Positions 1-8,900 of a stretch of 64,000 nt of DNA are shown piece after piece. The notes under the pieces are model-generated. The model was not told where the DNA came from. It ran no database searches and saw nothing but the letters and a program-made list of their open reading frames with translations. Made by a program: the position numbers and the translations under genes. This DNA comes from CBDFGN01 sp965247065. Its GTDB lineage: Bacteria > Bacteroidota > Bacteroidia > Cytophagales > Cyclobacteriaceae. Each line of letters opens with the position of its first letter. The stretch's first letter is position 1. The stretch is from assembly GCA_965247065.1 (NCBI GenBank), contig CBDFGN010000006.1, forward strand, positions 3,658,001 to 3,722,000, in the 5' to 3' direction.

Positions 1-111
1 GGTAATGTCTTTACTACAATTTAGAAAAGTAGAATTAACCATTTAAGTATTATTGATAAATTATCATTTCTTTATCGTTTTTGCTTTCATTCAGCTTTCT
101 TCGGTAAGCCA

Positions 112-143
112 AATAAACATTCCCTTCCTTGAAGGGGTGTATT
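112..143. repeat. Short hairpin repeat, family A
   Basis: Imperfect palindrome centred on CCTTGAAGG, ending in GGGGTGTATT. Related copies are at 3011-3054, 16899-16943 and more weakly at 10234-10270, all between genes. It resembles a REP-type palindrome; function unknown. Confidence 0.55.
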
Positions 144-222
144 AGGATTAGACAAAAGTTAGATCAAAAGCTGTAAGTGAGGTTAATGAGGCTATGTTTG
201 AATGAATTTGGGAATCAGAAAT

Positions 223-253
223 ACCACCCCCTTAATCCCCCGCCAGTGGGGGA
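223..253. repeat. C-run hairpin repeat, family B
   Basis: CCCCCTTAATCCCCC followed by GCCAGT and GGGGGAC, able to fold on the C and G runs. An inverted copy is at 2961-2992, so the IS3 element lies between inverted copies. A related copy is at 15453-15485. Confidence 0.55.
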
Positions 254-325
254 CATCCACTCGATAGCGTCCCTCGTCCAAGTAGAAACAAAGGATTACC
301 GATCTGATCCCTTTGCGACAAAGCA

Positions 326-360
326 CCACCCTGAAGTTTATAAAATATAAATTCATGGCC
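326..360. repeat. CCCTGAAGT hairpin repeat, family C
   Basis: CACCCTGAAGT, then an AT-rich loop, then an imperfect ATTCATGGCC arm. Better-paired copies with CCCTGAAGT and ACTTCAGGG arms are at 15253-15285 and 22291-22353. Confidence 0.5.
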
Positions 361-488
361 AATCACTCCAACACGAAGATGGGCAATGGGTAAGGTCCTC
401 GAACACTGAAAACCGATCAAAGACCGCTGATTATAGTGATTTGTACGTCCCTGATATAGGTTGACCACTTTTTAAACGATCGACTTAT

Positions 489-887
489 ATGAAAGCAACC
501 CAAAAAGCCATTCGAAAGAAGCGAGTATTCAGTGATGAATTGAAGCGGGCCATTGTTACGGAATTTGAAAGTGGAAAGTACAGTGTCCCTCAACTGGAGA
601 AACTTCATGGGATCAACAACGCAAACATTTACCGTTGGATCTACAAATTCTCTACCTTTAACGAGAGAGGCTATCGAATTCTGGAGATGAAAAAAAGCAC
701 TACATCAAAGGTTAACGATTTAGAAAAACGGATTAAGGAGTTGGAACGTGTGGTAGGTCAAAAACAGATCAAGATTGATTATTACGAAAAGATGATCGAT
801 CTGGCCAAGGAGGAATTGGATATCGATCTGAAAAAAAACTTCGACACCCCACAATCAACTGGTTCCGGAAAAACCAAAGGAAAGTAA
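489..887 (+). CDS. IS3-family transposase OrfA (HTH DNA-binding subunit)
   Basis: This 132-residue protein has an N-terminal helix-turn-helix of the transposase_8/IS3 OrfA type (about residues 12-60, with FSDELKRAIVTEFESGKYSV and a second helix ending IYRWIYKF). A probable leucine-rich coiled coil follows (about 70-115, with LEKRIKELERVV) that would mediate oligomerisation. It binds the IS ends. It is followed after 8 bp by orfB in the -1 frame. An A-run near its 3' end is a plausible site for programmed frameshifting to an OrfAB fusion. An identical protein is encoded by the copy at 28590-28988. Confidence 0.9.
   Translation: MKATQKAIRKKRVFSDELKRAIVTEFESGKYSVPQLEKLHGINNANIYRWIYKFSTFNERGYRILEMKKSTTSKVNDLEKRIKELERVVGQKQIKIDYYEKMIDLAKEELDIDLKKNFDTPQSTGSGKTKGK
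831..838 (+). promoter_or_regulatory. Candidate -1 frameshift slippery run in IS3 orfA
   Basis: A run of eight A lies 49 bases before the orfA stop. From this run the -1 frame reads without a stop into the orfB start at 896. IS3-family elements commonly make their active OrfAB transposase by -1 slippage on A-rich runs. That function is inferred here from position and open frame. Confidence 0.5.
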
Positions 888-895
888 ATTTCTCG

Positions 896-1747
896 ATGAA
901 TCAGCTCTATCGTGCCATAGGAATCAGCAAACAGGCAATACATCAGTATGCAACCAGGCAAGCTGTCTTTGATCAAAAGGTAGAACAGCTGGTCCTGGAA
1001 GCTGATGGGATACGCCAGGAACATCCTGGTTGTGGGGTGGAAAAAATGTACCGGACCTTAAAACCCGGATTTATCGGCAGAGATCGCTTTGTAGACCTTT
1101 TAATGAGTCTTGGTTACCGTTTGAGAAGAGCCAAGAACTATAAACGAACTACCCGGGCTTCGAAGCTTTATTATCCAAACCTGATCAAAGGATTTGAACT
1201 AACGTCTCCTTCAACGGTCTGGCAATCAGACATCACCTTCATAGAAGTGGGAAACCGGTTTTATTACGGGGTCTTTATTCTGGATGTCTATACCCGAAAA
1301 ATAGTAGGCTACCAGGTATCGGATCATATGCGGGCTACAGCGAACGTAAAGGCATTGCTCATTGCCTTGAAAGATCATCCCCCTCCCCGGATCCATCATT
1401 CCGACAGAGGAGGTCAATACATCTACGAAGAATATGTAGACCTACTAAAATCCAACCGATGTGATATCAGCATGGGGCTAACCGCTCAGGATAATGCGTA
1501 TGCAGAGCGCTTTCACAGGACCTTGAAAGAAGAATATTTGCATTACTGGAAGCCGACCAATTTCTATCAACTGAAAAGGTATGTCAAAAGAGCGGTTGAC
1601 CATTATAATCAAAAAAGAACCCATGAAAACTTAAACGATGTTTCACCCATGGATTTTGAAAAGGACTGGTCCTTGTTGCCAATTAACCGAAGACCTTCAT
1701 TGTCCATATTTAATGATGAATTATTAACCAAAAGTGGTCAACACTAA
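896..1747 (+). CDS. IS3-family transposase OrfB (DDE integrase)
   Basis: This is the 283-residue catalytic subunit: an HTH_21-like segment near residues 40-90, then an rve integrase core. The acidic triad is visible as D in VWQSDITFIE, D in HHSDRGGQY and E in NAYAERFHRTLKEEY. The tail YNQKRTHENLNDVSPM is typical of the family. It cuts and joins the IS ends, probably as an OrfAB fusion made by frameshifting. It differs from the other two copies in the window by one residue (Ser for Leu in the segment before TVWQSD), caused by one base change near position 1211. Confidence 0.93.
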   Translation: MNQLYRAIGISKQAIHQYATRQAVFDQKVEQLVLEADGIRQEHPGCGVEKMYRTLKPGFIGRDRFVDLLMSLGYRLRRAKNYKRTTRASKLYYPNLIKGFELTSPSTVWQSDITFIEVGNRFYYGVFILDVYTRKIVGYQVSDHMRATANVKALLIALKDHPPPRIHHSDRGGQYIYEEYVDLLKSNRCDISMGLTAQDNAYAERFHRTLKEEYLHYWKPTNFYQLKRYVKRAVDHYNQKRTHENLNDVSPMDFEKDWSLLPINRRPSLSIFNDELLTKSGQH

Positions 1748-1760
1748 TCAGGGATCTTCA

Positions 1761-2780
1761 TTGGAACGTGTGGTAGGTCAAAAACAGATCAAGATTGATT
1801 ATTACGAAAAGATGATCGATCTGGCCAAGGAGGAATTGGATATCGATCTGAAAAAAAACTTCGACACCCCACAATCAACTGGTTCCGGAAAAACCAAAGG
1901 AAAGTAAATTTCTCGATGAATCAGCTCTATCGTGCCATAGGAATCAGCAAACAGGCAATACATCAGTATGCAACCAGGCAAGCTGTCTTTGATCAAAAGG
2001 TAGAACAGCTGGTCCTGGAAGCTGATGGGATACGCCAGGAACATCCTGGTTGTGGGGTGGAAAAAATGTACCGGACCTTAAAACCCGGATTTATCGGCAG
2101 AGATCGCTTTGTAGACCTTTTAATGAGTCTTGGTTACCGTTTGAGAAGAGCCAAGAACTATAAACGAACTACCCGGGCTTCGAAGCTTTATTATCCAAAC
2201 CTGATCAAAGGATTTGAACTAACGTCTCCTTTAACGGTCTGGCAATCAGACATCACCTTCATAGAAGTGGGAAACCGGTTTTATTACGGGGTCTTTATTC
2301 TGGATGTCTATACCCGAAAAATAGTAGGCTACCAGGTATCGGATCATATGCGGGCTACAGCGAACGTAAAGGCATTGCTCATTGCCTTGAAAGATCATCC
2401 CCCTCCCCGGATCCATCATTCCGACAGAGGAGGTCAATACATCTACGAAGAATATGTAGACCTACTAAAATCCAACCGATGTGATATCAGCATGGGGCTA
2501 ACCGCTCAGGATAATGCGTATGCAGAGCGCTTTCACAGGACCTTGAAAGAAGAATATTTGCATTACTGGAAGCCGACCAATTTCTATCAACTGAAAAGGT
2601 ATGTCAAAAGAGCGGTTGACCATTATAATCAAAAAAGAACCCATGAAAACTTAAACGATGTTTCACCCATGGATTTTGAAAAGGACTGGTCCTTGTTGCC
2701 AATTAACCGAAGACCTTCATTGTCCATATTTAATGATGAATTATTAACCAAAAGTGGTCAACACTAATCAGGGATCTTCA
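1761..2780 (+). mobile_element. 5'-truncated tandem copy of the IS3 element
   Basis: This stretch repeats 741-1760 with a period of exactly 1020 bp. It starts abruptly inside orfA (at TTGGAACGTG), directly after the right end of copy 1, and ends with the same right inverted repeat. I see a single difference between the two units (C/T near 1211 and 2231). The truncated orfA part has no start. The bases after the right end do not match those left of 442, so there is no target duplication around the whole structure. Confidence 0.9.
1916..2767 (+). CDS. IS3-family transposase OrfB, second tandem copy
   Basis: A full-length 283-residue DDE integrase, identical in sequence to the copy at 27730-28581 and one residue different from the copy just upstream. 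Its partner orfA is reduced to the last third (1761-1907) without a start, so this copy could not make its own OrfAB fusion. It might still be expressed as OrfB alone. It is part of the 1020-bp tandem duplication. Confidence 0.9.
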   Translation: MNQLYRAIGISKQAIHQYATRQAVFDQKVEQLVLEADGIRQEHPGCGVEKMYRTLKPGFIGRDRFVDLLMSLGYRLRRAKNYKRTTRASKLYYPNLIKGFELTSPLTVWQSDITFIEVGNRFYYGVFILDVYTRKIVGYQVSDHMRATANVKALLIALKDHPPPRIHHSDRGGQYIYEEYVDLLKSNRCDISMGLTAQDNAYAERFHRTLKEEYLHYWKPTNFYQLKRYVKRAVDHYNQKRTHENLNDVSPMDFEKDWSLLPINRRPSLSIFNDELLTKSGQH

Positions 2781-2960
2781 TGTTCATTGGTCACTACCTT
2801 CAAATATTCCCTGATCAGTTTTTAACGTTCGATATTCCAGGCAAATGCCAAGCGTGATCAAGGATTTCATGTCTTCCCAACTGAAAATGGCTCTCCCGCA
2901 AGCCGCCGCCCCGGTACCCCGTATCCGAAACAGAACAAGGGTGCTGGTCACCAGGCAATT

Positions 2961-2992
2961 GTCCCCCGCTGGCGGGGGATTAAGGGGGTGGT
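2961..2992. repeat. C-run hairpin repeat, family B (inverted copy)
   Basis: Inverted copy of the repeat at 223-253: GTCCCCCGCTGGCGGGGG followed by ATTAAGGGGGTGG. It has a stronger stem than the left copy. Confidence 0.55.
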
Positions 2993-3010
2993 TAGAAACG
3001 GAATGTTATG

Positions 3011-3054
3011 AATTTGTCAAATGCTAATACATTACCTCCTTGAAGGGGTGTATT
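3011..3054. repeat. Short hairpin repeat, family A
   Basis: AATTTGTCAAATGCTAATAC leads into an imperfect palindrome centred on CCTTGAAGG and ending GGGGTGTATT. The same lead sequence precedes the copy at 16899-16943, so the repeat unit is at least 44 bp. Confidence 0.6.
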
Positions 3055-3221
3055 GATTCCATTTGATCTGACAGGTTTTAGGAGAGTCGATAAACCGCCA
3101 GGTCCATCGATTTGGGCCTGGATTAATATCAAGAAAAGAGGAATCAAATGAACCAATTCGAGTACTTCGGGGTTAATTTAGTTGATTGAACATCTTGACT
3201 TGGAATGAGGAAGATCCCAGG

Positions 3222-4341
3222 ATGGTAAGAACAACATCCTTAATGTTAGGAATATCTTTGTCGATCCTGGTATTCTCCTGTTCGCTTTTCGAAGAGGGCC
3301 CAAGTGATTTTCAAGCGGTGAACCTTTTTCCCGAATGGCTGATTCCATCCGATCAGGTGTTTGACGGAGGGCCGGGCAGGGACGGGATTCCCGCCCTGGA
3401 GAATCCGGAAATGATAAACGCGGCTCTTGCTACCTATCTGAATCCTGAGGATCTGGTAATCGGCATCAAGATGGGCGATGATGTCAGAGCTTATCCCCAC
3501 AAAATTCTGGACTACCATGAAATAATAAATGATCAGGTAGGCAGTGAGATCATAGATGGTCAGCTAAGTACTAAGCAGCTTGCAATCACATACTGTCCTT
3601 TGACTGGCAGCGCCATTGCCTGGGGTCGCGAGTTCGGCGGACAAACGACTACGTTCGGTGTGTCCGGATTGCTTTTCCAGACAAATCTTATGCCTTTTGA
3701 CCGACTTACAGAAAGCACATGGTCACAAATGAGGCTAGATTGTGTAAACGGAACATTAATTGGTACTCGGGCGGAGACCTACCAAGTGGTTGAGACGAGA
3801 TGGGGACACCTGGCTGCAAATGTATCCAAGCACAACAGTTGCTTCGACCAACACAGGATTCAATAGAAACTACCTGCAATTTCCCTACGTCCAGGGTGGA
3901 CAGGACTACCGGACAAGTAATTCCTTTTTTCTTTTTCCGTTCAGTCCCCTAGATAACCGTCTTCCCAGTAAGGATAGGGTGTTAGGCGTGATCATAAATA
4001 ACCTGGTCAAGGTATACCCGATCCAATCACTCGATGATGATATTACGGTCATCGAAGATGAATTCGAAGGGGTTGATTTGGTAGTTGTGGGGAGCCGAAG
4101 TGAGAATTTTATAGCTGCCTATGAAAACAGGACTGAGGACGGGCCACGCCTCACGTTCAGTTCTGTTCAAGGAGATTTGCCGCTGGTAATGAGCGATAAT
4201 GAAGGCAATAGGTGGAACATTTTCGGTGAGGCAGTTGACGGCCCTCGTGTCGGCCAGAGATTAGGCCCTACCCAGTCTCTCATGGGCTACTGGTTCACGT
4301 TTGGTTCATTTTACCCGGATGCCGAAATATACGAACAGTGA
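3222..4341 (+). pseudogene. DUF3179-domain lipoprotein, broken by one frameshift
   Basis: Two overlapping frames together encode a DUF3179 protein (about 372 residues). The N-terminal part starts best at ATG 3222, giving a lipoprotein signal ending LVFSC with the Cys near residue 20. A TTG start at 3186 would add an unlikely extension. The family core shows as AITYCPLTGSAIAW and FGVSGLLFQTNLMPFDR. The reading frame breaks at the GGGG run 3802-3805: dropping one G joins ETRW to DTWLQMYPSTT and continues to a stop at 4341. The function of DUF3179 is unknown, and the protein would be anchored outside the inner membrane. The homopolymer indel may be a sequencing error rather than true decay. Confidence 0.75.
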
Positions 4342-4439
4342 TCTTAGGCAGACGCAACTTGCGCTGCACCGAATAGATCAACCTAAATCTGTCCGATTCT
4401 CCTGGAGATTGACATCTTTGTTGCATTCCCATCTAAATA

Positions 4440-5470
4440 ACGTGAGTTCGACAATAAGGAATGATTAAAGAGCGAGAAAGAGTTGACCGGTGTCCTGGTA
4501 GTTCAATTTGATTGAGGGCTTTTTTTCGCAAAAGTTGTAAGCGATTAAAGCCGAGAAAAGGTTGGTAAGGAAATTAGTTGGGCTCCTGTGCCTGGAGTGT
4601 TCAATCTGGAAGATGTTTTTAAGTTGATCAATGATAGTCTCACAAATAGCCCTTTTACGGAGCATTATAGCATCCATGATGGGGGTTAAGGATGAGGACT
4701 TCATATTGCGTTTGAGTTTGGTTATCAGATGGACTCCGCGGAAGAACAGATTTTTAAAAAGTTCCTTACTGATGTAGCCTTTATCACCAAAGAGCTTTCC
4801 GAATAATTTCTTAATAAACCGTTCAATTTTAAGAGGCTTTCTGTCATCCACATTGCCCGGTGTGAGCATAAAATCGATGATTTCACCCGTATCAGCAGTG
4901 ATAAGATGGAGCTTAAACCCGTAGAACCATCCGATGGAACAATGGCCTCTTTTAGCTAACCCTTCAAATACTTTATGGTTATGGATCCGTCTGTTATGAC
5001 AGACCCTTAACGGAGTGCTGTCTATAAAACTTATACCTGTACACTGTCTAGTCCCTTGTGTTTTCAGATAAATAGCCATTGGCAGAAGACTTCCACTACA
5101 AAGTTCTACCATTCGGTTATAGCTTACCACATCAGGAAAGAAGGAGCGCAAGTGGCCACAAACGTATGTGTTGTAAAAGGTCTTGAAATTTCGATATCCT
5201 GAGATCTGGAACAAGACCTGTATAGTCATTACTTCGGATAAAGAAAGCTTACCAGGTTTGTTACGCTTTTTACTTCCCAGCAATCTTTTTTCCAATTTTG
5301 GGACAAAATCCAGACAAAAATCGTCAATGGAACAAAAAATTTCAGTAATTTTAGTAGCAGTTAACATAGGTAGAAATATTAGTTATTTTGTTGATTGTCA
5401 ATGACTTAATATACTAATTTTCTGCCTTTTTTCTATCAATAAACTACTCTATTTTATATCGAACTCACGT
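4440..5470 (-). mobile_element. IS982-family insertion sequence, copy 1 (1031 bp)
   Basis: It is bounded by the perfect 12-bp inverted repeat ACGTGAGTTCGA / TCGAACTCACGT and encodes one transposase on the minus strand. The flanks TAAATA (left) and TCAATA (right) match at five of six positions, consistent with an old 6-bp target duplication. Two further copies are at 31402-32443 and 63183 to the window edge. Confidence 0.92.
4465..5367 (-). CDS. IS982-family transposase
   Basis: This 300-residue DDE transposase has the IS982 pattern: an N-terminal segment with LSLSEVMTIQVLFQISGYRN, the first catalytic Asp in ISFIDSTPLRVCHNRR, the second in FGDKGYISKELF, and a Glu in AICETIIDQLKNIF followed by a conserved HSRHRSP block. 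It fills almost the whole element, with about 100 bp between its start and the right inverted repeat. It differs from the copy at 31427-32329 at two residues (Arg for Gly in QGTRQ, and His for Tyr in KRGHCS). Confidence 0.93.
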   Translation of the reverse strand: MLTATKITEIFCSIDDFCLDFVPKLEKRLLGSKKRNKPGKLSLSEVMTIQVLFQISGYRNFKTFYNTYVCGHLRSFFPDVVSYNRMVELCSGSLLPMAIYLKTQGTRQCTGISFIDSTPLRVCHNRRIHNHKVFEGLAKRGHCSIGWFYGFKLHLITADTGEIIDFMLTPGNVDDRKPLKIERFIKKLFGKLFGDKGYISKELFKNLFFRGVHLITKLKRNMKSSSLTPIMDAIMLRKRAICETIIDQLKNIFQIEHSRHRSPTNFLTNLFSALIAYNFCEKKPSIKLNYQDTGQLFLAL

Positions 5471-5568
5471 TCAATATGCAAAAGCAGCATGTTCCTTGTT
5501 GGATATTGGATATTCAGATTGAAAAAGATCCCTCGAGGCATCGCCTCCACGCAGCTTTAGCGAAGCCA

Positions 5569-5642
5569 GGCCGGGAATGATTCTACTTGCTAACTTCAGT
5601 TATCTATCTTGATATTCGGTTCCTAAACCTAGGGGACTTAGC
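5569..5642. repeat. Dispersed repeat next to IS982 copy 1
   Basis: The stretch from GGCCGGGAATGATTCTACTT to GACTTAGC recurs almost unchanged at 63093-63166, next to IS982 copy 3. Its right end (TCCTAAACC...GACTTAGCGG) also occurs at 42312-42366, where it joins a truncated hydantoinase. It is probably a recombination hot spot or a relic of a mobile unit. Confidence 0.6.
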
Positions 5643-5663
5643 GGTTATCATCCTATCTATTAT

Positions 5664-7274
5664 TTACTCGCCATCGCCCGGTTCGCGCAAGTACAGAGCG
5701 TACACCCTGGTTTGGCCTGTGATTTCACACCGTATCTTAAACCGTTGCCCGGCTGGCAGAAAGGGTTTGTTTTTCCAGTCCGCCTCCACATCCAGGCCCG
5801 ATTCCTTGACTTCACCCCCCTCGGCTGCACCATATCCCGGCAACACATCAAGTCCGTGTTCATCCAGCAGGTAAACCTGCAATGAGGCACCGGAAGGGAC
5901 CTCGGCATTCACGACCAGTTTCATTTCCTTTCCATATTCCAGCGGGCACGATACAAATTGCCCTGTGGTCGTTTCGTCGATCAAACTCAAATACCCGAAC
6001 CGGTCGCGCGGCCATGTGGCCAGTCCGATATTACTGTGGACTTCTGCCACATTCCCTCCCGGTGTGGAAGCAGCGTAATACAGATGGGTTAGTTTGTCGG
6101 TATTGATCATGGGTCCCTGTATCAGAAGAATGTTGTCCTGGACTTCATTATCCTTGTGATCCCTATCCCACCTGAGCTCCTGGTCGCGGGCCAGCAGGAT
6201 AAAGCCAGGAGCAAGTTCACGATAATTCAGACCGTCATTACTAATTATCAAGCCCAGATCAACAGAAACCGCATTGCCGTCGTATTTTGTCTCCCACCCC
6301 TCTTCATCCGCGACTGGAGGGTGATGCCACTGTCCGTAAACACCCAGACAGACATTCCTGTAGGTTGTGACCTTAACAGCGTGCACCTCTTCACCATCCC
6401 AACCTTCCAGGTAAGGGGATGATGACCGCATTGGCTTAAAAAAGGCTTTTGTGTTCTCCAGGGTCCACCGGTCTATCCTGGGGGAACGCGATACCACAAA
6501 TGTACGAGGCCCCAGCCCATGCACTCTGCCTCTTGGTATAGTCTGCATGGGAAGGCGCAATAACGGCGATGCTTGTTGCCCGCCTACATGGTAATTGCCC
6601 TTGAACTTGTATGCGGTGCATACCTCCTGAATCTGCGGTACGATGCCTTCATCTCTCAACGGGGTCCACTCAAGGCCGTCGCGGCTCACATCCACCCGCG
6701 TATTAGACGGGGATTCCAGTGTCCATGGAGTCCACCAAATCATATCCTCACCTGCCAGGACGTACCGGTGCTCGGGCGGGGCTTCTTTATCGTATATCAC
6801 AGATAGTGTGATCACGCCTCGAACCATTTTGACCAAGTTGTTTCTTTTCGACCCATTGAATTCGGTCAACCCGAGTTCCGGTTTCCTCCAGGTTATGCCA
6901 TCATCACTTTCAGCATAACCCACCAGCGATTTGTGATAATCACGGGATGCAGTTGCTCTGTACCACATCCTCCATGACCCATTGTCATAGATCACGACAG
7001 GCAGTGAAGCCCGGTGCGCGTCGGGCTCTCCTTCCTCGCCCCTTTCCAGGATGGGGTTATTGGGATGCTTATCCGGCCGCATCATTTCCAGTTTAACTCC
7101 CCGGGTGCCTTCAATGCTCACATCATCAAAGGCAAACAGCACGTCCTGCTTGTCTTTCAATTGGTTTGTTTCAGCTTGCGCTTGTGCTGGGGAAGAAAGC
7201 GCAGACAGCAAACCGGTCGCCATCATGATAGTCTTCAGGAAATTTCGTCTCCCATGTTGCCTATCATTTTTCAT
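5664..7274 (-). CDS. Secreted five-bladed beta-propeller glycosidase-like protein, paralogue 1
   Basis: This 536-residue exported protein resembles the five-bladed propeller glycoside hydrolases (GH32/43/68/130 type). Its substrate cannot be read from sequence. The N-terminus has a twin-arginine-like signal (GRRNFLK, then a hydrophobic stretch ending AQAQA). Conserved blocks are FDDVSIEGTRGVKLE (about 50), YDNGSWRMWYRA, DGITWRKPELGLTEFNGS, PMRSSSPYLEGWD and LARDQELRWDRD. A C-terminal beta-rich region of about 110 residues starts near TTGQFVSCPLEY. Six more paralogues lie at 42.4-60.9 kb. In the central region this one belongs with those at 43990 and 54939 (FFKPMRSSSPYL, GGQQ). The leader CCAAAAAATCATG at its start is shared with several of them. 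It lies downstream of an FAD oxidoreductase and a SusCD pair on the same strand. Confidence 0.75.
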   Translation of the reverse strand: MKNDRQHGRRNFLKTIMMATGLLSALSSPAQAQAETNQLKDKQDVLFAFDDVSIEGTRGVKLEMMRPDKHPNNPILERGEEGEPDAHRASLPVVIYDNGSWRMWYRATASRDYHKSLVGYAESDDGITWRKPELGLTEFNGSKRNNLVKMVRGVITLSVIYDKEAPPEHRYVLAGEDMIWWTPWTLESPSNTRVDVSRDGLEWTPLRDEGIVPQIQEVCTAYKFKGNYHVGGQQASPLLRLPMQTIPRGRVHGLGPRTFVVSRSPRIDRWTLENTKAFFKPMRSSSPYLEGWDGEEVHAVKVTTYRNVCLGVYGQWHHPPVADEEGWETKYDGNAVSVDLGLIISNDGLNYRELAPGFILLARDQELRWDRDHKDNEVQDNILLIQGPMINTDKLTHLYYAASTPGGNVAEVHSNIGLATWPRDRFGYLSLIDETTTGQFVSCPLEYGKEMKLVVNAEVPSGASLQVYLLDEHGLDVLPGYGAAEGGEVKESGLDVEADWKNKPFLPAGQRFKIRCEITGQTRVYALYLREPGDGE

Positions 7275-7342
7275 GATTTTTTGGTTTTAGGATCGATTAT
7301 TTCATTCTCTATTTAAAAGTTCATGGCTGTCTGATTCAGGAC

Positions 7343-8893
7343 CTACCCCACATCGGGCCAATGGTGACCGGCTGGATCGAGCAATCGCATGGGGCTGAAG
7401 TAAGGTTCTGGATAATCATCCGGCTCGGACGTATCGCCGAGGATTCGGTTAACGATGCAGCGGCCGCCGTTGAACGACACGGCCGTGCCGGAGCCGGCCA
7501 TTCCACCGAGGATGTATTGACGCCAGCCGTCGAAGACGCCCACGACCGGGTATTCGTCTGGTGTGTAGGTAACGGTGCCGGACCATTCGTTGGTGATGGT
7601 ATAACTCGCGCGGTCGAAGGCGTTTTGCAGTTCCGTACACAAGTAATGGGTGAGGAATCGCGACGGCTGGATGCGTCCGGCTTCGTGGTCGGGCACGCGC
7701 GTGGCGTCGGAGCCGATCATGGTCTCGTCGCCGTGTCGCCCGAAGAACGCACGGGTGCCGGAGATGCCGACATGCGGCTTCATCTCAGGCGGCCCGCCGG
7801 GTCCGCTGGCGGCCTGCGTTTGCGTTGGGCGGATCAGATCGTGGAACTGAGGCATCAGCAGCGGTGTGTACGACTCGGTGCACAGCACGACGTGGAGGGC
7901 GCGGACCTCGCCGCGATCGGTACGGATGACGTACTCTTCGCCCTCATCCCCGTCGATGCCGAGGACTTTGGTCCGCGAGTAATGTTCCACCTTGCCCGAT
8001 TCCAGCGCACGAAAAAGCAGCGACCAGCACCACTTGGCCGGATGGAACGACGCTGCGGCGAGGGAGAATCCGGCATTGTGCCGCACGTTCATTCCGGTAC
8101 GCTGTTTCACTTCCTCGGCCGTGATGCTCGTCCAATCGCTGTAACCGCTGTCGAGGGCCATCTGCACCGACTCGGCAAGAGATTCCTGCTGGTCCTCGTC
8201 GCGCGCCTGCACCCAACCCTCGCGGGCGTAGTCGCAATCGAAGCTTTCGTCGCGGACAGTCTGCTCGATCATGTCGCCGTTGCGGTAACCAGCGTGGGCG
8301 TAGCGGGCGGCGAATTGATGGGCGAGCTGTTCCTGCTGCTGCCCCGTCAGGTCGCGGCGCACGTCCTTGAGATAAGGCAGCACCGTATTGACCACCATGT
8401 GGTAATACCGCCCCATCACGACCAGTCCCTCGTTGCGCCCGGCGGAGCCCGTGGCGGCATCGCCCATGTCCAGCGCGACCAACTTGCGCTCAGCCGGCGC
8501 CTTCCGGCCCCAATGATACGCCACGGCGCATCCCGCCAGTCCGCAGCCTATGACGACGGTGTCGGCGACGTCGGGCAGTTTCGCGTCCGGCTGCGAGGCC
8601 CAGGGATGATTCTCCAGCGGATTGCCGTCCTTCAACCACACCGGCACCTTCGACACCGTGTCGGCAAAGCGCGTGTGGCGCATCGCGTCGGGGATCGTGC
8701 TCCACATCTGCTTGAGTGCCCAACCAGCGAACTTGATGAGTTGCACCACTGGTCGATCGTGAGGAAAGTTCATTGCCATGAACGTCCGCGCCGCGCGGAA
8801 GTCGTGACGTCGCAACGAGCACAACAGCCGCACCATCACGCGTAGTCGCAGTCCAAGTGTCAACGGCGGCAGCGATTTGTCAGCAGCAATCAT
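7343..8893 (-). CDS. FAD-dependent oxidoreductase (DAO/glycine-oxidase-like)
   Basis: This 516-residue protein has a long N-terminal extension of about 110 residues, then the dinucleotide-binding motif VVIGCGLAGCAVAYHW (Gly116-Gly121) and a GSAGRNEG segment, typical of DAO-family amine/amino-acid oxidases. The C-terminal part EYPVVGVFDGWRQYILGGMA fits the FAD-binding end of that family. It would oxidise a C-N or C-O bond in a small substrate that I cannot identify. It lies 7 bp downstream of the phytanoyl-CoA-dioxygenase-like gene, so the two are probably co-transcribed. The gene is much GC-richer than SusCD, and its antisense strand is open for almost 500 codons, both consistent with a GC-rich donor. 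Confidence 0.8.
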   Translation of the reverse strand: MIAADKSLPPLTLGLRLRVMVRLLCSLRRHDFRAARTFMAMNFPHDRPVVQLIKFAGWALKQMWSTIPDAMRHTRFADTVSKVPVWLKDGNPLENHPWASQPDAKLPDVADTVVIGCGLAGCAVAYHWGRKAPAERKLVALDMGDAATGSAGRNEGLVVMGRYYHMVVNTVLPYLKDVRRDLTGQQQEQLAHQFAARYAHAGYRNGDMIEQTVRDESFDCDYAREGWVQARDEDQQESLAESVQMALDSGYSDWTSITAEEVKQRTGMNVRHNAGFSLAAASFHPAKWCWSLLFRALESGKVEHYSRTKVLGIDGDEGEEYVIRTDRGEVRALHVVLCTESYTPLLMPQFHDLIRPTQTQAASGPGGPPEMKPHVGISGTRAFFGRHGDETMIGSDATRVPDHEAGRIQPSRFLTHYLCTELQNAFDRASYTITNEWSGTVTYTPDEYPVVGVFDGWRQYILGGMAGSGTAVSFNGGRCIVNRILGDTSEPDDYPEPYFSPMRLLDPAGHHWPDVG

Positions 8894-8900
8894 GCCGTGC

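Larger units (their letters stand above)
1..441. other. Intergenic DNA left of the IS3 element, with three hairpin repeats
   Basis: I see no gene here. The stretch is AT-rich for the first 110 bases and then holds one copy each of three short palindromic repeats (112-143, 223-253, 326-360) that recur elsewhere in the window. Short open frames on the minus strand have no recognisable product and overlap these repeats. Confidence 0.6.
442..1760 (+). mobile_element. IS3-family insertion sequence, copy 1 (1319 bp)
   Basis: The element carries the orfA/orfB pair of an IS3-type transposase. Its ends are imperfect inverted repeats: the left starts TGTACGTCCCTGAT and the right, read inwards, starts TGAAGATCCCTGAT. 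Both then share GTTGACCACTTTT. The ends were fixed by comparison with the minus-strand copy at 27717-29035, which is also 1319 bp and flanked by a 3-bp AAC direct repeat. No target duplication is visible here because a 5'-truncated second copy is fused directly to the right end. Confidence 0.9.
2781..3221. other. Intergenic DNA between IS3 and the DUF3179 gene
   Basis: No convincing gene. A 60-codon open frame at 2845-3027 runs through repeat sequence and has no recognisable domain. The stretch holds a family B repeat (2961-2992) and a family A repeat (3011-3054). Confidence 0.5.

Noticed and set aside
2845..3027. Short plus-strand frame after the IS3 tandem
   Set aside because: It runs through two hairpin repeats and has no recognisable product.
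7361..8845. A 494-codon open frame on the plus strand opposite the FAD oxidoreductase
   Set aside because: It is antisense to a gene with clear FAD and DAO-family motifs. The translation is Arg/His/Val-rich without any domain, as expected for a shadow frame in GC-rich DNA.
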